Shown one piece after another: positions 7,549-16,071 of a DNA stretch of 47,395 nucleotides. Positions within the stretch are counted from its first letter, which is position 1. Each line of letters starts with the position of its first letter. The DNA is from Oscillospiraceae bacterium. Its GTDB lineage: Bacteria > Bacillota > Clostridia > Oscillospirales > Ruminococcaceae. Under the pieces are notes generated by a model, which was given only the letters and a program-made list of their open reading frames with translations, had not been told where the DNA came from and made no database searches. Made by a program: the position numbers and the translations under genes. The DNA is taken from NCBI GenBank assembly GCA_016288755.1, contig JAEELE010000023.1:1-47395 (forward strand), in the 5' to 3' direction.

Positions 7549-7641
7549 GCCCGGAGCCCGGGCTGGCAATTTGGCTCCGCGAGCCGTTTTGCATCCTCAC
7601 CCAGTTTGCGTGACTGCACGGCGCTGATCGCGCCTTCTTAA
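7549..7641 (-). repeat. Module B repeat after metY
   Basis: Read on the minus strand this gives GCGCCGTG, GTGAGGATGCAAAACGGC, TCGCGGAGCC, AAATTGCCAGCCCGGGC. The same string occurs on the plus strand at about 14725-14833 and 44345-44440. It contains strong hairpins (GGCTCGCGGAGCC, AGCCCGG/CCGGGCT) and may also end metY transcription. Confidence 0.75.
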
Positions 7642-7922
7642 GGGTCAATGCATCCATTGCTTTCCGTCCTCTGCGTCAGGAATTACAGCTGCGGGCTGCC
7701 CTGACCACGATCGGATATCCCGTTTGTCCGATTCAGCATTTCCAAAGCGATTTGTCCGTTGTTGAACCTCCTGTAAACCTTTTCCATCCTGAAGAAAGCC
7801 GCCCTGCAGTCTGCACCTGCGGGGCGGCGAATTTGTGTGATCAAATGCTTTGAAATCACGGCTGAAGTTTTTTGCAGCATTGCAGAGTCGTGCATCCGCC
7901 GGAATGTGAGATCTCTGCCGGA
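7642..7922. other. Gene-free stretch upstream of the hydE promoter
   Basis: About 280 bp with no supported gene. A minus-strand frame across it has no ribosome binding site and no recognisable protein features. GCCGCCCTGCAG...CTGCGGGGCGGC near 7799-7830 can form a hairpin, without a T-tail. Confidence 0.5.
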
Positions 7923-7951
7923 TTGACAAAACAGCGCCGCCGTGATACAAT
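7923..7951 (+). promoter_or_regulatory. hydE promoter
   Basis: Consensus TTGACA (7923-7928), 17 bp, extended -10 TGA TACAAT (7946-7951). The 5' leader to the TTG start is about 160 nt. No known riboswitch is recognised in it. Confidence 0.8.
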
Positions 7952-8119
7952 ATTACCGAATACACGTTTTCAAAATCGTTCTGCGGCGATGCTGCGGAGC
8001 ACGATGCTTCGAGCCCGGTCCCCGCCGCGTCCTTCTTCAGCGGCAGAAACGGAAACGAATGAACAGCTCCTCTCTGAAATGCGGACCACGGAATCATCGG
8101 CAAACGGAGGTAACCCGAA

Positions 8120-9163
8120 TTGGAAAGCCCGACCCTTGCGATTATCAAGAACCCGCAGCAAGCCGACGACGCGCTGCTGCTCGATTTTCTGCGCGAAGCC
8201 CCGGACCCCGAACGCGACCGCGCACTATTTGAAGCCGCCGATCAGGTGCGCCGCGCGCATTACGGCGATGCGGTCTATCTGCGCGGTCTGATCGAATTCA
8301 CGAATTACTGCAAAAACAACTGCTATTACTGCGGCATCCGCGCGGCAAACGCCAACGCGAAGCGCTACCGCCTGACGCCGGAGCAGATCCTCGCCTGCGC
8401 CGACGAGGGCTATGCGCTCGGCTACCGCACCTTTGTGCTGCAGGGCGGCGAGGATCCCTATTTCACCGACGACCGCATCTGCGAAATCGTTTCGGCGCTG
8501 CATGAGGCGCACCCGGACTGCGCGGTCACGCTCTCGATCGGCGAAAAATCCCGCGCGAGCTATCAGGCTTATTTTGACGCCGGGGCAAGGCGCTATCTGC
8601 TGCGCCATGAGACCGCCGACCCGGCACATTACCGCATGCTGCACCCGGAGTCCATGTCGCTGGAAAACCGCAAGCGCTGTCTGTCTGATCTGCGCGAGAT
8701 CGGCTATCAGGTCGGGAGCGGCTTCATGATCGGCTCGCCGTATCAGACCCCGGCGCATCTGCTGTGCGACATCCGGTTTTTGCAGGAGCTGGACCCGCAC
8801 ATGATCGGCGTGGGACCGTATCTCAATCATCCGGAGACGCCGTTTGCGGGGATGCCGTCGGGCGAGCTGCATTTCGGGATACGGATCGTGGCGCTGCTGC
8901 GGCTGATGTTTCCGAAGGCGCTGATTCCGGCGACGACGGCATTCGGGACGCTGCATCCGCAGGGGCGGGAGCTTGCGCTGAAGGCGGGGGCGAATGTGAT
9001 CATGCCGAATCTGTCGCCGACGGCGGTTCGACCGCTCTATGAGATTTACGAGAACAAGATTTGCACGGGGGAGGAATCGGCGCAGTGCCGCGGCTGTCTG
9101 GAGCGCCGCATCGCGTCGGCGGGCTACCGCGCCGTCACTGCGGTCGGAGACTCGCTTGTTTGA
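8120..9163 (+). CDS. hydE: [FeFe]-hydrogenase maturation radical SAM enzyme HydE
   Basis: A 347-residue radical SAM protein. HydE acts with HydF and HydG to build the organic part of the H-cluster 2Fe subsite of [FeFe]-hydrogenase, as expected for a fermentative H2-producing anaerobe. The start is a TTG at 8120, supported by ACGGAGGTAA 9 nt upstream, with no better ATG. The SAM-cluster motif CKNNCYYC provides Cys64, Cys68 and Cys71. The HydE-type segments YLRGLIEFTNYCKNNCYYCGIR, TFVLQGGEDPYF and SIGEKS follow, and the C-terminal half carries GPYLNHPETPFA and TAFGTLHPQGRE. HydF, HydG and the hydrogenase are not in this window. The related biotin synthase and PylB are less likely given these segments. 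Confidence 0.92.
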   Translation: MESPTLAIIKNPQQADDALLLDFLREAPDPERDRALFEAADQVRRAHYGDAVYLRGLIEFTNYCKNNCYYCGIRAANANAKRYRLTPEQILACADEGYALGYRTFVLQGGEDPYFTDDRICEIVSALHEAHPDCAVTLSIGEKSRASYQAYFDAGARRYLLRHETADPAHYRMLHPESMSLENRKRCLSDLREIGYQVGSGFMIGSPYQTPAHLLCDIRFLQELDPHMIGVGPYLNHPETPFAGMPSGELHFGIRIVALLRLMFPKALIPATTAFGTLHPQGRELALKAGANVIMPNLSPTAVRPLYEIYENKICTGEESAQCRGCLERRIASAGYRAVTAVGDSLV

Positions 9164-10042
9164 ATGAGAAGTGAGAAGTGAGAAGTTGTTCCGTCGCCTT
9201 TACTTCTGCTGCCGATTGTGAAGGGAGGAGGTAGCAGGTAGGAGGGAGAAAGTGAATGCGGAATGATTGCGGGGTTTTTTCGTTTCCTGTTCTGAATCGT
9301 TGTTCCTGCTGTGAATTTGGCTGGGCGGCGGGGGATTTTTGTTCCCTGTTCTTTACCGTTCGTCCGGCTGTGAATTCAGCTGGGCGCGGGGCGCGGTTCT
9401 GAGGGGAAACCACAAGAGGAAGGGGGAGTCGGCTGCAATGCAGCCGGTCTCCCCCTCCCTCTTAAGGTTTCCCCCGCTGCACGCAGTGCAGCTGAGACTC
9501 TCCTTTCCTTATCTTCCACCCCCTCTGTTCCGTAACCTTTTGTTTCTTGGTAGCCCGGTTCAATGATAACCTTCACTCCCTGCGTGCGTGCTAGCCGCAC
9601 GCAGGGGAGGTTGTGCTGTAACCGTCGGTATAAGTGCGCCGGGGCAGTGAAACGGAACACCTGAGAGAACAAAAACCCCCCCCTGCAGGCGGTTAGCCTG
9701 CCCGAGGGGAGTGAGGGTTACGGATTAACAGATCACCAATAAACGAAAGATTACGGAACAGAGGGGAAGGGAGATAAGGAAGGGGAGCTTAAGCTGCACT
9801 GCGTGCAGCCGGCTCCCCCTCCCTCTTGTGGTTCCCCCTCGCATTCGCGCCCCGCGCCCAGTGAAATTCACAGTTGGAGCAACGATTCAGAACAGGGAAC
9901 AAAATCCCCCGCAATCATTCCGCATTCTCCTCTGCCCCGCGAAATCCACGGCAGAAGCAACGATGACGGAACAACTCCTCACTCCTCACTGCTCACTCCT
10001 CACTATCCCTCAGCAGCAGAAGTGACGGAACCATTTCTCATT
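9164..10042. repeat. Long mosaic inverted repeat, copy A2
   Basis: The whole 0.88 kb between hydE and rluB is a second full-length copy. It starts at the hydE stop with GAGAAGTGAGAAGTGAGAAG and TTGTTCCGTCGCC, and ends with GGAACAACTCCTCACTCC at the rluB end. It therefore has matching inverted outer ends. The palindrome centre is near 9608-9690, and its reverse complement aligns with A1. Hairpins inside the arms, such as CGGCTGCAATGCAGCCG near 9430-9446 and CTGCACGCAGTGCAG near 9477-9492, are self-complementary although their sequence differs from the equivalent hairpins of A1. No gene is present. Confidence 0.85.
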
Positions 10043-10774
10043 TCACGGTTTTCCGATCGCCATGCGCAGGGCGCGGAGCTCTTCGGCGGTCAGGTCGCGC
10101 CAGTGCCCGGGCTTCAGCATCCCCAGCTTCACCGGTCCGATCGCGATGCGCCGCAGACGCGCCACCTCCAGCCCGACCGCATCGCACATGCGCCGAATCT
10201 CCCGCTTCTTCCCCTCGTGGATCGTGACCTGCAGCACCACGCGCTCAGGCTCGGTCACCAGCGTCACAATGTTTGCAGGTGCCGTTTTGAACCCGTCGTC
10301 AAGCGTCACGCCCGCAGACATCTGCGTCAGCTGCTCCTCCGAGACCGGCGGGCGCACCGTCACGCGGTAGCTCTTCGCAACCTCCCGCGACGGGTGCATG
10401 ATGCCGTTCGCAAACGCGCCGTCATTCGTGAAGAGCAGCAGCCCCTCCGAATTGCGGTCCAGCCGCCCGATCGGGTAAACGCGCTCCGCAATGCCCGTCA
10501 GCAGATCGGTCACGCAGCGTCTGCCCTGCTCGTCCGCCAGCGTCGTGACATAGCCGCGCGGCTTGTTGAGCATGATATAGCGGTGTGCGGTGCGCTTCGG
10601 GATATCCACCCGCTCGCCGTTCACCGTCAGCAGGTCTGCCTTGGTCGCCCGGTCGCCGAGGCGCACGGGATGCCCGTTGCATTTGACCTTTCCCGCGGCG
10701 ATCAGTGCCTCTGCCTTGCGCCGCGAGCAGTAGCCCGCGTCCGAAAGCAGCTTCTGAATTCTGATTTTTTCCAT
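10043..10774 (-). CDS. rluB: 23S rRNA pseudouridine synthase, RluB/RsuA family
   Basis: A 243-residue protein with an N-terminal S4 RNA-binding domain (MEKIRIQKLLSDAGYCSRRKAEALIAAGKVKCNG, 1-34) followed by a RsuA/RluB catalytic domain. The catalytic Asp lies in GRLDRNSEGLLLFTNDG, and HPSREVAKSYRV and EGKKREIRRMCDAVG are further family motifs. It isomerises a uridine in 23S rRNA helix 89 during ribosome assembly. It ends the minus-strand cluster DUF2953-unknown-gerW-rluB, an order with parallels in other Firmicutes where rluB follows ytfI/ytfJ genes. GGAGAG lies about 11 nt before the ATG. Confidence 0.92.
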   Translation of the reverse strand: MEKIRIQKLLSDAGYCSRRKAEALIAAGKVKCNGHPVRLGDRATKADLLTVNGERVDIPKRTAHRYIMLNKPRGYVTTLADEQGRRCVTDLLTGIAERVYPIGRLDRNSEGLLLFTNDGAFANGIMHPSREVAKSYRVTVRPPVSEEQLTQMSAGVTLDDGFKTAPANIVTLVTEPERVVLQVTIHEGKKREIRRMCDAVGLEVARLRRIAIGPVKLGMLKPGHWRDLTAEELRALRMAIGKP

Positions 10775-10898
10775 TCTGTTTTTGCTCTCCCTGCGGGAAA
10801 AACCCGCTTCCTTTGTGTTTCAGGCGCAGAAACGCCGGACTGCGCCGTTTCTGACCGGCACAGCCCTGCCTTGCGATGTCAAACGTCAGGCGGTCCGC

Positions 10899-11303
10899 TT
10901 ATTCGGCGTCCGCCGCCTCTGCTTCCTTCTTGCTCTGCTTGCCCGCGAGGAAGCCGGTGATCTTGTCCATCACATCGGGAACCATGTTGATGATCGCATT
11001 CGGGGTCGCCGCGTTGACGGAGAGCTGCAGGAGCTTGACGTCATTGGGCATGATCACGAGAAACGCGATCGGCGTGATCGACACGCCGGCACCGCCGCCG
11101 CCGCCGAACATATCCTTTGCGACCTTTGTCGGCAGGTCGGAGCCGCCCGACGCGAACCCGAAGCTCACCTTCGAGATCGGAATGACGGTCGTGCCGTTCT
11201 CGCACGAGATCGGCTGCCCGACGATGGTATTTGCGTCGACCATGCCGCGGATCTGCTCCATTGTAATGCGCAGGGTCTCCTGCGACGGATGCTCTTTGCT
11301 CAT
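10899..11303 (-). CDS. gerW: GerW/YtfJ family sporulation protein
   Basis: A 134-residue protein with the compact YtfJ family fold. Characteristic stretches are HPSQETLRITMEQIRGMVDANTIVGQPI, TTVIPISKVSFGFASGGSD and the glycine-rich GGGGGAGVSITPIAFLVI. In Bacillus subtilis YtfJ (GerW) is made in the forespore and is needed for normal germination through one nutrient receptor. AAGGAGG precedes the ATG with 10-nt spacing. The gene lies 42 nt downstream of an unknown gene and two genes from the DUF2953 protein, the same partner as YtfI-YtfJ. The acidic Lys/Glu/Ala tail (KQSKKEAEAADAE) is variable between species. Confidence 0.9.
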   Translation of the reverse strand: MSKEHPSQETLRITMEQIRGMVDANTIVGQPISCENGTTVIPISKVSFGFASGGSDLPTKVAKDMFGGGGGAGVSITPIAFLVIMPNDVKLLQLSVNAATPNAIINMVPDVMDKITGFLAGKQSKKEAEAADAE

Positions 11304-11345
11304 AATAGTGTGTCCTCCTTGGATATGTATTGCCCTTTGCAGAGC

Positions 11346-11954
11346 TTATTTACTTTTCAGCGAATCGTCGTCCATCTTTGCGATATAACACGCGCACTCC
11401 AGCGCCATTGCATAGACCTTCGGCTTGGGCGCGATTTGTGCCGCCGTCACCATGATATTCTGCAGCACGATCGCGAACAGCACCGGCATTTCGTCGGGCG
11501 TCTCGCAGTATTTGCCGGTCATGTTGTCGTAGATGCCGACCCAGCACTCCCTGATCGCCCTGTATGCGTCGTCCGGCTCGAGCGTATCCCAGATGCGGTA
11601 GCTGTCATTGCCGAGATTCTCCGCGACCCTTGCGACGATCGCCATTGCGTCGGGTTTCTCCTCGCCCTCCGCAAAATGCGTGAAAAAGCCGTTGCACAGC
11701 GACAGCACGCTGTACTGATTTTCGAGCAGATACGCATTGAGCGCGTCGCCGAGATAATACTTTCTGCCGTCTGCGGTCGCCGCGACAACAAAGGGCTTGC
11801 CGGTCTGCTTTACAGCCATGTGGCACGCCATGCCCGCCATGCCCGCGGCATAGAGCAGCGCCCTTTTCAGGTCGATGCCCCGCGGGGTCTCGCAGACATG
11901 CCGGAACATCGCGACGATGTGCCCGGAATGCGCAATCAAACGGTCGATATCCAT
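11346..11954 (-). CDS. Unknown protein within the sporulation-linked cluster
   Basis: A 202-residue protein with no signal peptide, no membrane segment and no motif I recognise. It is predicted mostly alpha-helical, with Cys residues scattered through it (MACHMAVK, SLCNGFF, ALECACYIAK) and a conserved-looking aromatic stretch RECWVGIYDNMTGKYC. GGAGGAGG lies 6 nt before the ATG, so translation should be strong. The gene sits 20 nt after the DUF2953 gene and 42 nt before gerW, and so is probably co-transcribed from the promoter at 12920-12948. That position suggests a spore-related role, but nothing in the sequence proves it. Confidence 0.7.
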   Translation of the reverse strand: MDIDRLIAHSGHIVAMFRHVCETPRGIDLKRALLYAAGMAGMACHMAVKQTGKPFVVAATADGRKYYLGDALNAYLLENQYSVLSLCNGFFTHFAEGEEKPDAMAIVARVAENLGNDSYRIWDTLEPDDAYRAIRECWVGIYDNMTGKYCETPDEMPVLFAIVLQNIMVTAAQIAPKPKVYAMALECACYIAKMDDDSLKSK

Positions 11955-11974
11955 ATGGTCCTCCTCCGGTCAGA

Positions 11975-12880
11975 TTATGCGTGCTCTGCGGCGGGGAGCG
12001 GTGCGGTCTCCTTTTCACGGCGCGCCGCCTCCTTGTCCTCGCGGCGGAATCTGCGCCATGTGCGCCAGAGGAACCGTCCGCCGAGCATCAGCACGGTCAG
12101 CAGCAGCGCGGCAGGCGAGCAGCGCAGCTCCAGCGAAATGCGGAAGGTGATTGCGGGATTGAAGAAATCGGCGAGGATGCGGAACTCGTCCGCCTCGAGG
12201 TCTACCCAGCACAGCATCGCGCCGAGCAGATTGTAGACTGCGGCACAGATCTTGCCGTAGAGCTGCGCGGTATTCGCGGGGTCGTCCGAGCCGACAGCAA
12301 GATACAGCTTCACATGCCGGAAGTGGAGATGGCGCGTCAGAAAGCGGAGCGAGGGCGACAGTGCCGCGCCGCCGTCCTTGATCAGCCCGAACACATCGGA
12401 GACAGAATGCGGCTTGATCCGCGCGATGAACGCTTTGATGCCGCGCTTTTTCTTGGGCTTTTCGGGCGCTTCGGGCGCGCTCTCCGCAATGTCGGCGATC
12501 ATGCTGCTGTCGGACGATGCGGGGAGATCGGCACTTTCGGGCGTGCCTGCAAGGGTTTCCGCCGAAACGGGCTCGGAGACGGTTTCCGGCTTCGGGGATT
12601 CGGCGGGCTTTGCGGGCTTTTTCTTTTTTTTGCGTTTTTTCTTGGGCTTTTCCGCGGGCTCGGGCGTGGGATCGGGCTGCGCGGGGGTATCGGCGTCGGG
12701 GTTGGGGATATGAGGTGTTTCGGGAGGCGGCGGTTCGGGCGCCGATTCCTTATGGAAGACGCGGAAGAAGGTGTAGTGGACGCTCACCGCCCATTTGCCG
12801 TCGCCGAAGGAGCCCCTGACGCGGATCGGCAGCAGGAGGATGATACACAGCACTGTGATGATGATGAGAAAAACAGTCAA
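11975..12880 (-). CDS. DUF2953 (YtfI-like) membrane protein
   Basis: The start is taken as TTG at 12880, because AAAGGAGG lies 8 nt upstream and the protein then begins directly with its membrane segment MTVFLIIITVLCIILLLPI. The longer frame to 12931 overlaps the promoter. The 301-residue product has this N-terminal anchor, a beta-rich domain (IRVRGSFGDGKWAVSVHYTFFRVFH), a long low-complexity spacer rich in Pro, Glu and Lys (including KKKRKKKKK), and the DUF2953 C-terminal part (FGLIKDGGAALSPSLRFLTRHLHFRHVKLYLAVGSDDPANTAQLYGKICAAVYNLL). YtfI of Bacillus, next to YtfJ, has this domain. It is the first gene of the operon. Confidence 0.85.
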   Translation of the reverse strand: MTVFLIIITVLCIILLLPIRVRGSFGDGKWAVSVHYTFFRVFHKESAPEPPPPETPHIPNPDADTPAQPDPTPEPAEKPKKKRKKKKKPAKPAESPKPETVSEPVSAETLAGTPESADLPASSDSSMIADIAESAPEAPEKPKKKRGIKAFIARIKPHSVSDVFGLIKDGGAALSPSLRFLTRHLHFRHVKLYLAVGSDDPANTAQLYGKICAAVYNLLGAMLCWVDLEADEFRILADFFNPAITFRISLELRCSPAALLLTVLMLGGRFLWRTWRRFRREDKEAARREKETAPLPAAEHA

Positions 12881-12919
12881 GGGCGCATCCTCCTTTCGCT
12901 GAGATACTTCTTCATTTTC

Positions 12920-12948
12920 ATTATACCACAAACGCGCACAAAATGCAA
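12920..12948 (-). promoter_or_regulatory. Promoter of the DUF2953-gerW-rluB operon
   Basis: Minus strand: TTGCAT (12943-12948), 17 bp, TATAAT (12920-12925). This is a vegetative sigma-A type sequence. No clear forespore sigma-F/G promoter was found nearby. Confidence 0.75.
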
Positions 12949-12968
12949 GCCCGTGCGGCGCGGGGAAA

Positions 12969-13378
12969 GAGAGAAATGAGGAGGCAGCAGGTCAAGTCAG
13001 GAGTGAGCAGTGAGGAGTTGTTCCGTTACTGTTGCTTCTTCTGCTGATTGAAAGAAATATTGGGGGTATCGCGTCTCAAGAAGGCGCGTCAGCGCCGTGT
13101 GTTGCGCAAAATTGGGAGACTCCGCGAAACCTTACCCGGAGGAAATCGCCCGCGCATTCGCGCCCAGCGAAATCCACAGCAGAAACAACGATAAAGAACA
13201 GGAATCAAAAATCCCCCGCAAACCCGCCGCCCAGCGAAAGGCACAACAGAAACAACGATTCAGAACAGGAAACTAAAATTTTCCGAATCATTCCGCATTC
13301 CGAATTCCGCATTCACCTCCTCCCTGCTCCCTCCTCCCTCCGACAACAGCGACGGAACCATTTCTCACTTCTCATTTC
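12969..13378. repeat. Mosaic repeat copy A3 (truncated)
   Basis: This 0.4 kb gap starts with GGAGTGAGCAGTGAGGAG and TTGTTCCGTTACTG, continues with a module B piece (TATCGCGTCTCAAGAAGGCG at about 13067), then CCCAGCGAAATCCACAGCAG and GAACAGGAATCAAAAATCCC twice in variant form, CCGCATTCCGAATTCCGCAT, TCCCTGCTCCCTCCTCCC and CTTCTCATTTCTCATTTC. The order is that of A1/A2 without the palindromic core. It ends at the stop codon of the following minus-strand gene. Confidence 0.8.
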
Positions 13379-14566
13379 TCATTTCTCATTTCTCCGTGCG
13401 ATCCAGCCTGCAATGTCTGCGGCGAGCTCCGATGCCGTCTCCATGCTCCGCGCCTCCACCAGCATCGCCAGACTCCGCCCCGTCGCCGACGGTCTCAGCA
13501 GCGCCGTCCCCCGCGGGTCTCTCAGCCGCACCCCCTCGGGCGTCCGCTCCGCATGCAGATATCCGCCGCACCGCGCCGCTGCACCCTCCGCATCCTCCGT
13601 CGGCAGAATCCGCCGGACCGTGTGGCACGCCGGGATCGCCTGCATCCACCGCCGCAGATCGGGCTCGCTCTCCGCATGTATCCGCAGAATCTCCGCGAGC
13701 ATGCTGCCCGCATCCAGCGTGAAGCCCTGTCTCCGCGCAAGCGTCCGCGCCTCGGTGTCCGAGCCGTCCGACCGCGACGCATACCGCAGAATGCGTCTGC
13801 CGTGCGCCGCCGCCATCTCCTCCGCGATCTGCGGCACCCAGTAGGGCAGTGCAACATCCTCGCCCGCCGCAAGCCGGTGCATACAGAGCATCAGCAGCAG
13901 CTTTTCGTAGAAAATCCACCCGAGCCGCTCTGAATAGAGCGAGCAGCGCCTGCCGTCCCCGGTCATCTGTACGGTCAGCGTCTCGCCGTGTCCGCCGCGG
14001 AAAATCCGTTCGTGCAGTGCGAGCAGCCGCGCCGATGCCGTGCTGAACTGCAGCTTTGCCGGGAGGTCCGCGGGGAGCTGCTCGGTCAGGCGCGCCGCAT
14101 AGAGCAGACGCAGCCCTCTGCCGTCGGTGATGCCGCCGTATTCGCTGCCCTGCATCCAGCGGGGTTCTGCCGCATAGGCACTGCCGATCGCCGCCTCCTG
14201 CCGCTTTGTCAGCGGGAGCAGTCCCGACGCGCAGACGCGCAGACGGTTTTCGCCCACATGCAGCGCGATGCCGCATTCCGCCGCCGCGGATGCATCTCCG
14301 AGCTCGACCGGCGCGCAGTCCGGCACGAGCACCGCATTGCCGCCCGCAGCCGCAGCAGCCCCGGCAAGAAGCATTGCGGCGGCTTTTGCACGCGGGGTGT
14401 CCGGCTCATATCCGACCGCGCAGCGCTGTGCCGCAGCGGCGAGCCCCGCACCGAGCCGCAGCAGCCGGTCGGGCTGTTCAAAGCAGGGCATGCCCTCCGA
14501 AAGCTGCCCCGGCAGACCCGTTTCCTCCGGCATGATCCAGCCGGTTTCCTCTGTCATCCATTGCAT
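13379..14566 (-). CDS. Degenerate phosphohexomutase (PGM/PMM family pseudoenzyme)
   Basis: A 395-residue protein that aligns by eye with the alpha-D-phosphohexomutase family. Domain I is visible as LRLGAGLAAAAQRCAVGYEPDTPRAKAAAMLLAGAAAAAGG (37-76). A domain III-like PYWVPQIAEEMAAAHGRRILR (241-261) and domain IV EGVRLRDPRGTALLRPSATGRSLAMLVEARSMETASELAADI (344-385) follow. Key sites are lost: the TASHNP phosphoserine loop expected near 99-110 is HVGENRLRVCAS, the DxDGDR metal loop is MTGDGRRCSL (201-210), and the GEESGH sugar loop is absent near 275-283. The RPSGTE loop is RPSATG. Catalysis is therefore unlikely and a regulatory or binding role is inferred. AAGGGAG precedes the ATG. The frame is intact and Ala/Arg-rich. 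Confidence 0.65.
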   Translation of the reverse strand: MQWMTEETGWIMPEETGLPGQLSEGMPCFEQPDRLLRLGAGLAAAAQRCAVGYEPDTPRAKAAAMLLAGAAAAAGGNAVLVPDCAPVELGDASAAAECGIALHVGENRLRVCASGLLPLTKRQEAAIGSAYAAEPRWMQGSEYGGITDGRGLRLLYAARLTEQLPADLPAKLQFSTASARLLALHERIFRGGHGETLTVQMTGDGRRCSLYSERLGWIFYEKLLLMLCMHRLAAGEDVALPYWVPQIAEEMAAAHGRRILRYASRSDGSDTEARTLARRQGFTLDAGSMLAEILRIHAESEPDLRRWMQAIPACHTVRRILPTEDAEGAAARCGGYLHAERTPEGVRLRDPRGTALLRPSATGRSLAMLVEARSMETASELAADIAGWIARRNEK

Positions 14567-14619
14567 CGCAATCCGCTCCCTTCTGCGGATAGTTTCGCCG
14601 GATTTTCAGGGAATATACA

Positions 14620-14657
14620 GCAAAACCGCCTGATTTCCGATTGGGAAAACAGGCGGT
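14620..14657 (-). terminator. Terminator downstream of the heat-shock operon
   Basis: Minus strand: ACCGCCTG (14650-14657), a 17-nt loop, CAGGCGGT (14625-14632), then TTTG. It lies beyond the module B repeat that follows dnaJ. Confidence 0.6.
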
Positions 14658-14699
14658 CTTTGTGCGGATAATGTCGGTGACGGTTTCCGATGCTTTATG

Positions 14700-14833
14700 A
14701 GCTCCCCGTTGCGCTGGGAGTAGTACGCCACAGAAGGCGCTTTAGCGCCGTGTAATTACGCGACATGGGAGAACATGCAAAACGGCTCGCGGAGCCAAAT
14801 CGCCAGCGCGGGCTCCGCGCCCCGCCGCGCTGG
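14700..14833 (+). repeat. Module B repeat after dnaJ
   Basis: It carries AGAAGGCGCTTTAGCGCCGT, CATGCAAAACGGCTCGCGGA, GCCAAATCGCCAGCGCGGGC and an inner GGCGC/GCGCC hairpin. It matches 44345-44440 in the same orientation and 7549-7641 inverted. It abuts the dnaJ stop codon. Confidence 0.75.
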
Positions 14834-14835
14834 GA

Positions 14836-15993
14836 TTATTTCTTGTCGTCGTCGCTGCCCGGGCCCTTGAAGAGGTCCTTCAGCTTCGAGAAGAAGGTCT
14901 CCCGCTTGGCGTAGTTCTTCGATTCGAGCGATGCCTCCAGCTGCTGGATCAGCTCCTTCTGGTGCTTGTTCAGCCCCTTCGGCACCTCGATGTTCACGCG
15001 GACATACTGGTCGCCGCGGTCGGAGCGGTTCGGGCGCCGGACGCCCTTGCCGCGCAGCCGGAAGATCGTGCCGGTCTGCGTGCCCTCGCCGATGCGGTAT
15101 TTCACATTGCCGTCGACCGTCGGCACGACGATCTCGTCGCCGAGCACCGCCTGCGCAAAGGTGATCGGAATCTCGCAGTGAATGTCAAAGCCGTCTCTGG
15201 TATAGAGCGGGTGCGGGCGGACATTGATCAGCACGAAGAGATCGCCGTTCGGTCCGCCGTTGACGCCGACATCGCCCTGCCCCGGCACCTGCAGACGCTG
15301 TCCGTCGTCGATGCCCGCGGGGATGTTGAGCGGGATGGGCTTTTCCACGCGCAATCTGCCGATGCCGCTGCATTTCCGGCACGGATTCTTGATGACCTTG
15401 CCCTTGCCGCCGCAGGTGGGGCAGGGCTTGGAGGAGGAGATCATGCCGAAGGGGGTGCGCTGCGTCGCCTTGACATTGCCGCGCCCCTGACAGTTCGGGC
15501 AGATCTCGGATTCTGCGCCGCCTGCACTGCCGGTTCCGCGGCACTCCGGGCAGTTCTCCATGCGCTGCACCGTCACCGTCTGCGATTTGCCGTTGACCGC
15601 CTCCATGAAGTCCAGCGTGATGCTGGTCTGGATATCTCTGCCCCGATGCGGTGCATTGGCAGCATTCATTCTGCTGCCGCCGAAGCCGCCGAAGCTCCCG
15701 AAGATGCTCTCGAGAATTTCGCTGACATCCGAGAAGCCGCCCGCGCCCGGACCCATGCCGCCGTTCTCCAGCCCTTCGTGACCGTACTGGTCATAGACCT
15801 GCCGCTTCTCCGGGTCGGAGAGCACCTCATACGCCTCGGTGATCTCCTTGAATTTTTCCTCTGCAGTCGGATCATCGGGATGCAGATCAGGGTGATATTT
15901 GCGTGCGAGCGAGCGGTAGACCTTTTTCAGCTCATCCGCCGAAACGTCCCGCGATACGCCCAGCACCTCATAATAATCTCTCTTGTCAGCCAT
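14836..15993 (-). CDS. dnaJ: Chaperone DnaJ
   Basis: A 385-residue type I J-protein, the DnaK co-chaperone that delivers unfolded clients and stimulates ATP hydrolysis. The J-domain (1-70) carries HPD at 34-36 in [14 protein letters not shown] Gly/Phe-rich linker follows ([29 protein letters not shown]). Four CxxCxGxG zinc repeats are [24 protein letters not shown] and CRKCSGIG. The C-terminal substrate-binding domains ([24 protein letters not shown] onward) are complete. It is the last gene of the hrcA-grpE-dnaK-dnaJ cluster and also has its own promoter at 16043-16071. Confidence 0.97.
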   Translation of the reverse strand: MADKRDYYEVLGVSRDVSADELKKVYRSLARKYHPDLHPDDPTAEEKFKEITEAYEVLSDPEKRQVYDQYGHEGLENGGMGPGAGGFSDVSEILESIFGSFGGFGGSRMNAANAPHRGRDIQTSITLDFMEAVNGKSQTVTVQRMENCPECRGTGSAGGAESEICPNCQGRGNVKATQRTPFGMISSSKPCPTCGGKGKVIKNPCRKCSGIGRLRVEKPIPLNIPAGIDDGQRLQVPGQGDVGVNGGPNGDLFVLINVRPHPLYTRDGFDIHCEIPITFAQAVLGDEIVVPTVDGNVKYRIGEGTQTGTIFRLRGKGVRRPNRSDRGDQYVRVNIEVPKGLNKHQKELIQQLEASLESKNYAKRETFFSKLKDLFKGPGSDDDKK

Positions 15994-16042
15994 TTCTCAT
16001 GAACCCTTCCTGTTGGTTATCAGCCAAAGATTTGATATGCCT

Positions 16043-16071
16043 ATTATAGCACAGCCGAAGCGGAATTGCAA
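16043..16071 (-). promoter_or_regulatory. Internal promoter upstream of dnaJ
   Basis: Minus strand: TTGCAA (16066-16071), 17 bp, extended -10 TGC TATAAT (16043-16048). No CIRCE is seen here, so dnaJ may be expressed in part independently of HrcA. Confidence 0.7.

Noticed and set aside
7645-8148. 167-codon minus-strand ORF between metY and hydE
   Set aside because: It crosses the consensus hydE promoter and the TTG start region, has no ribosome binding site and no recognisable features.
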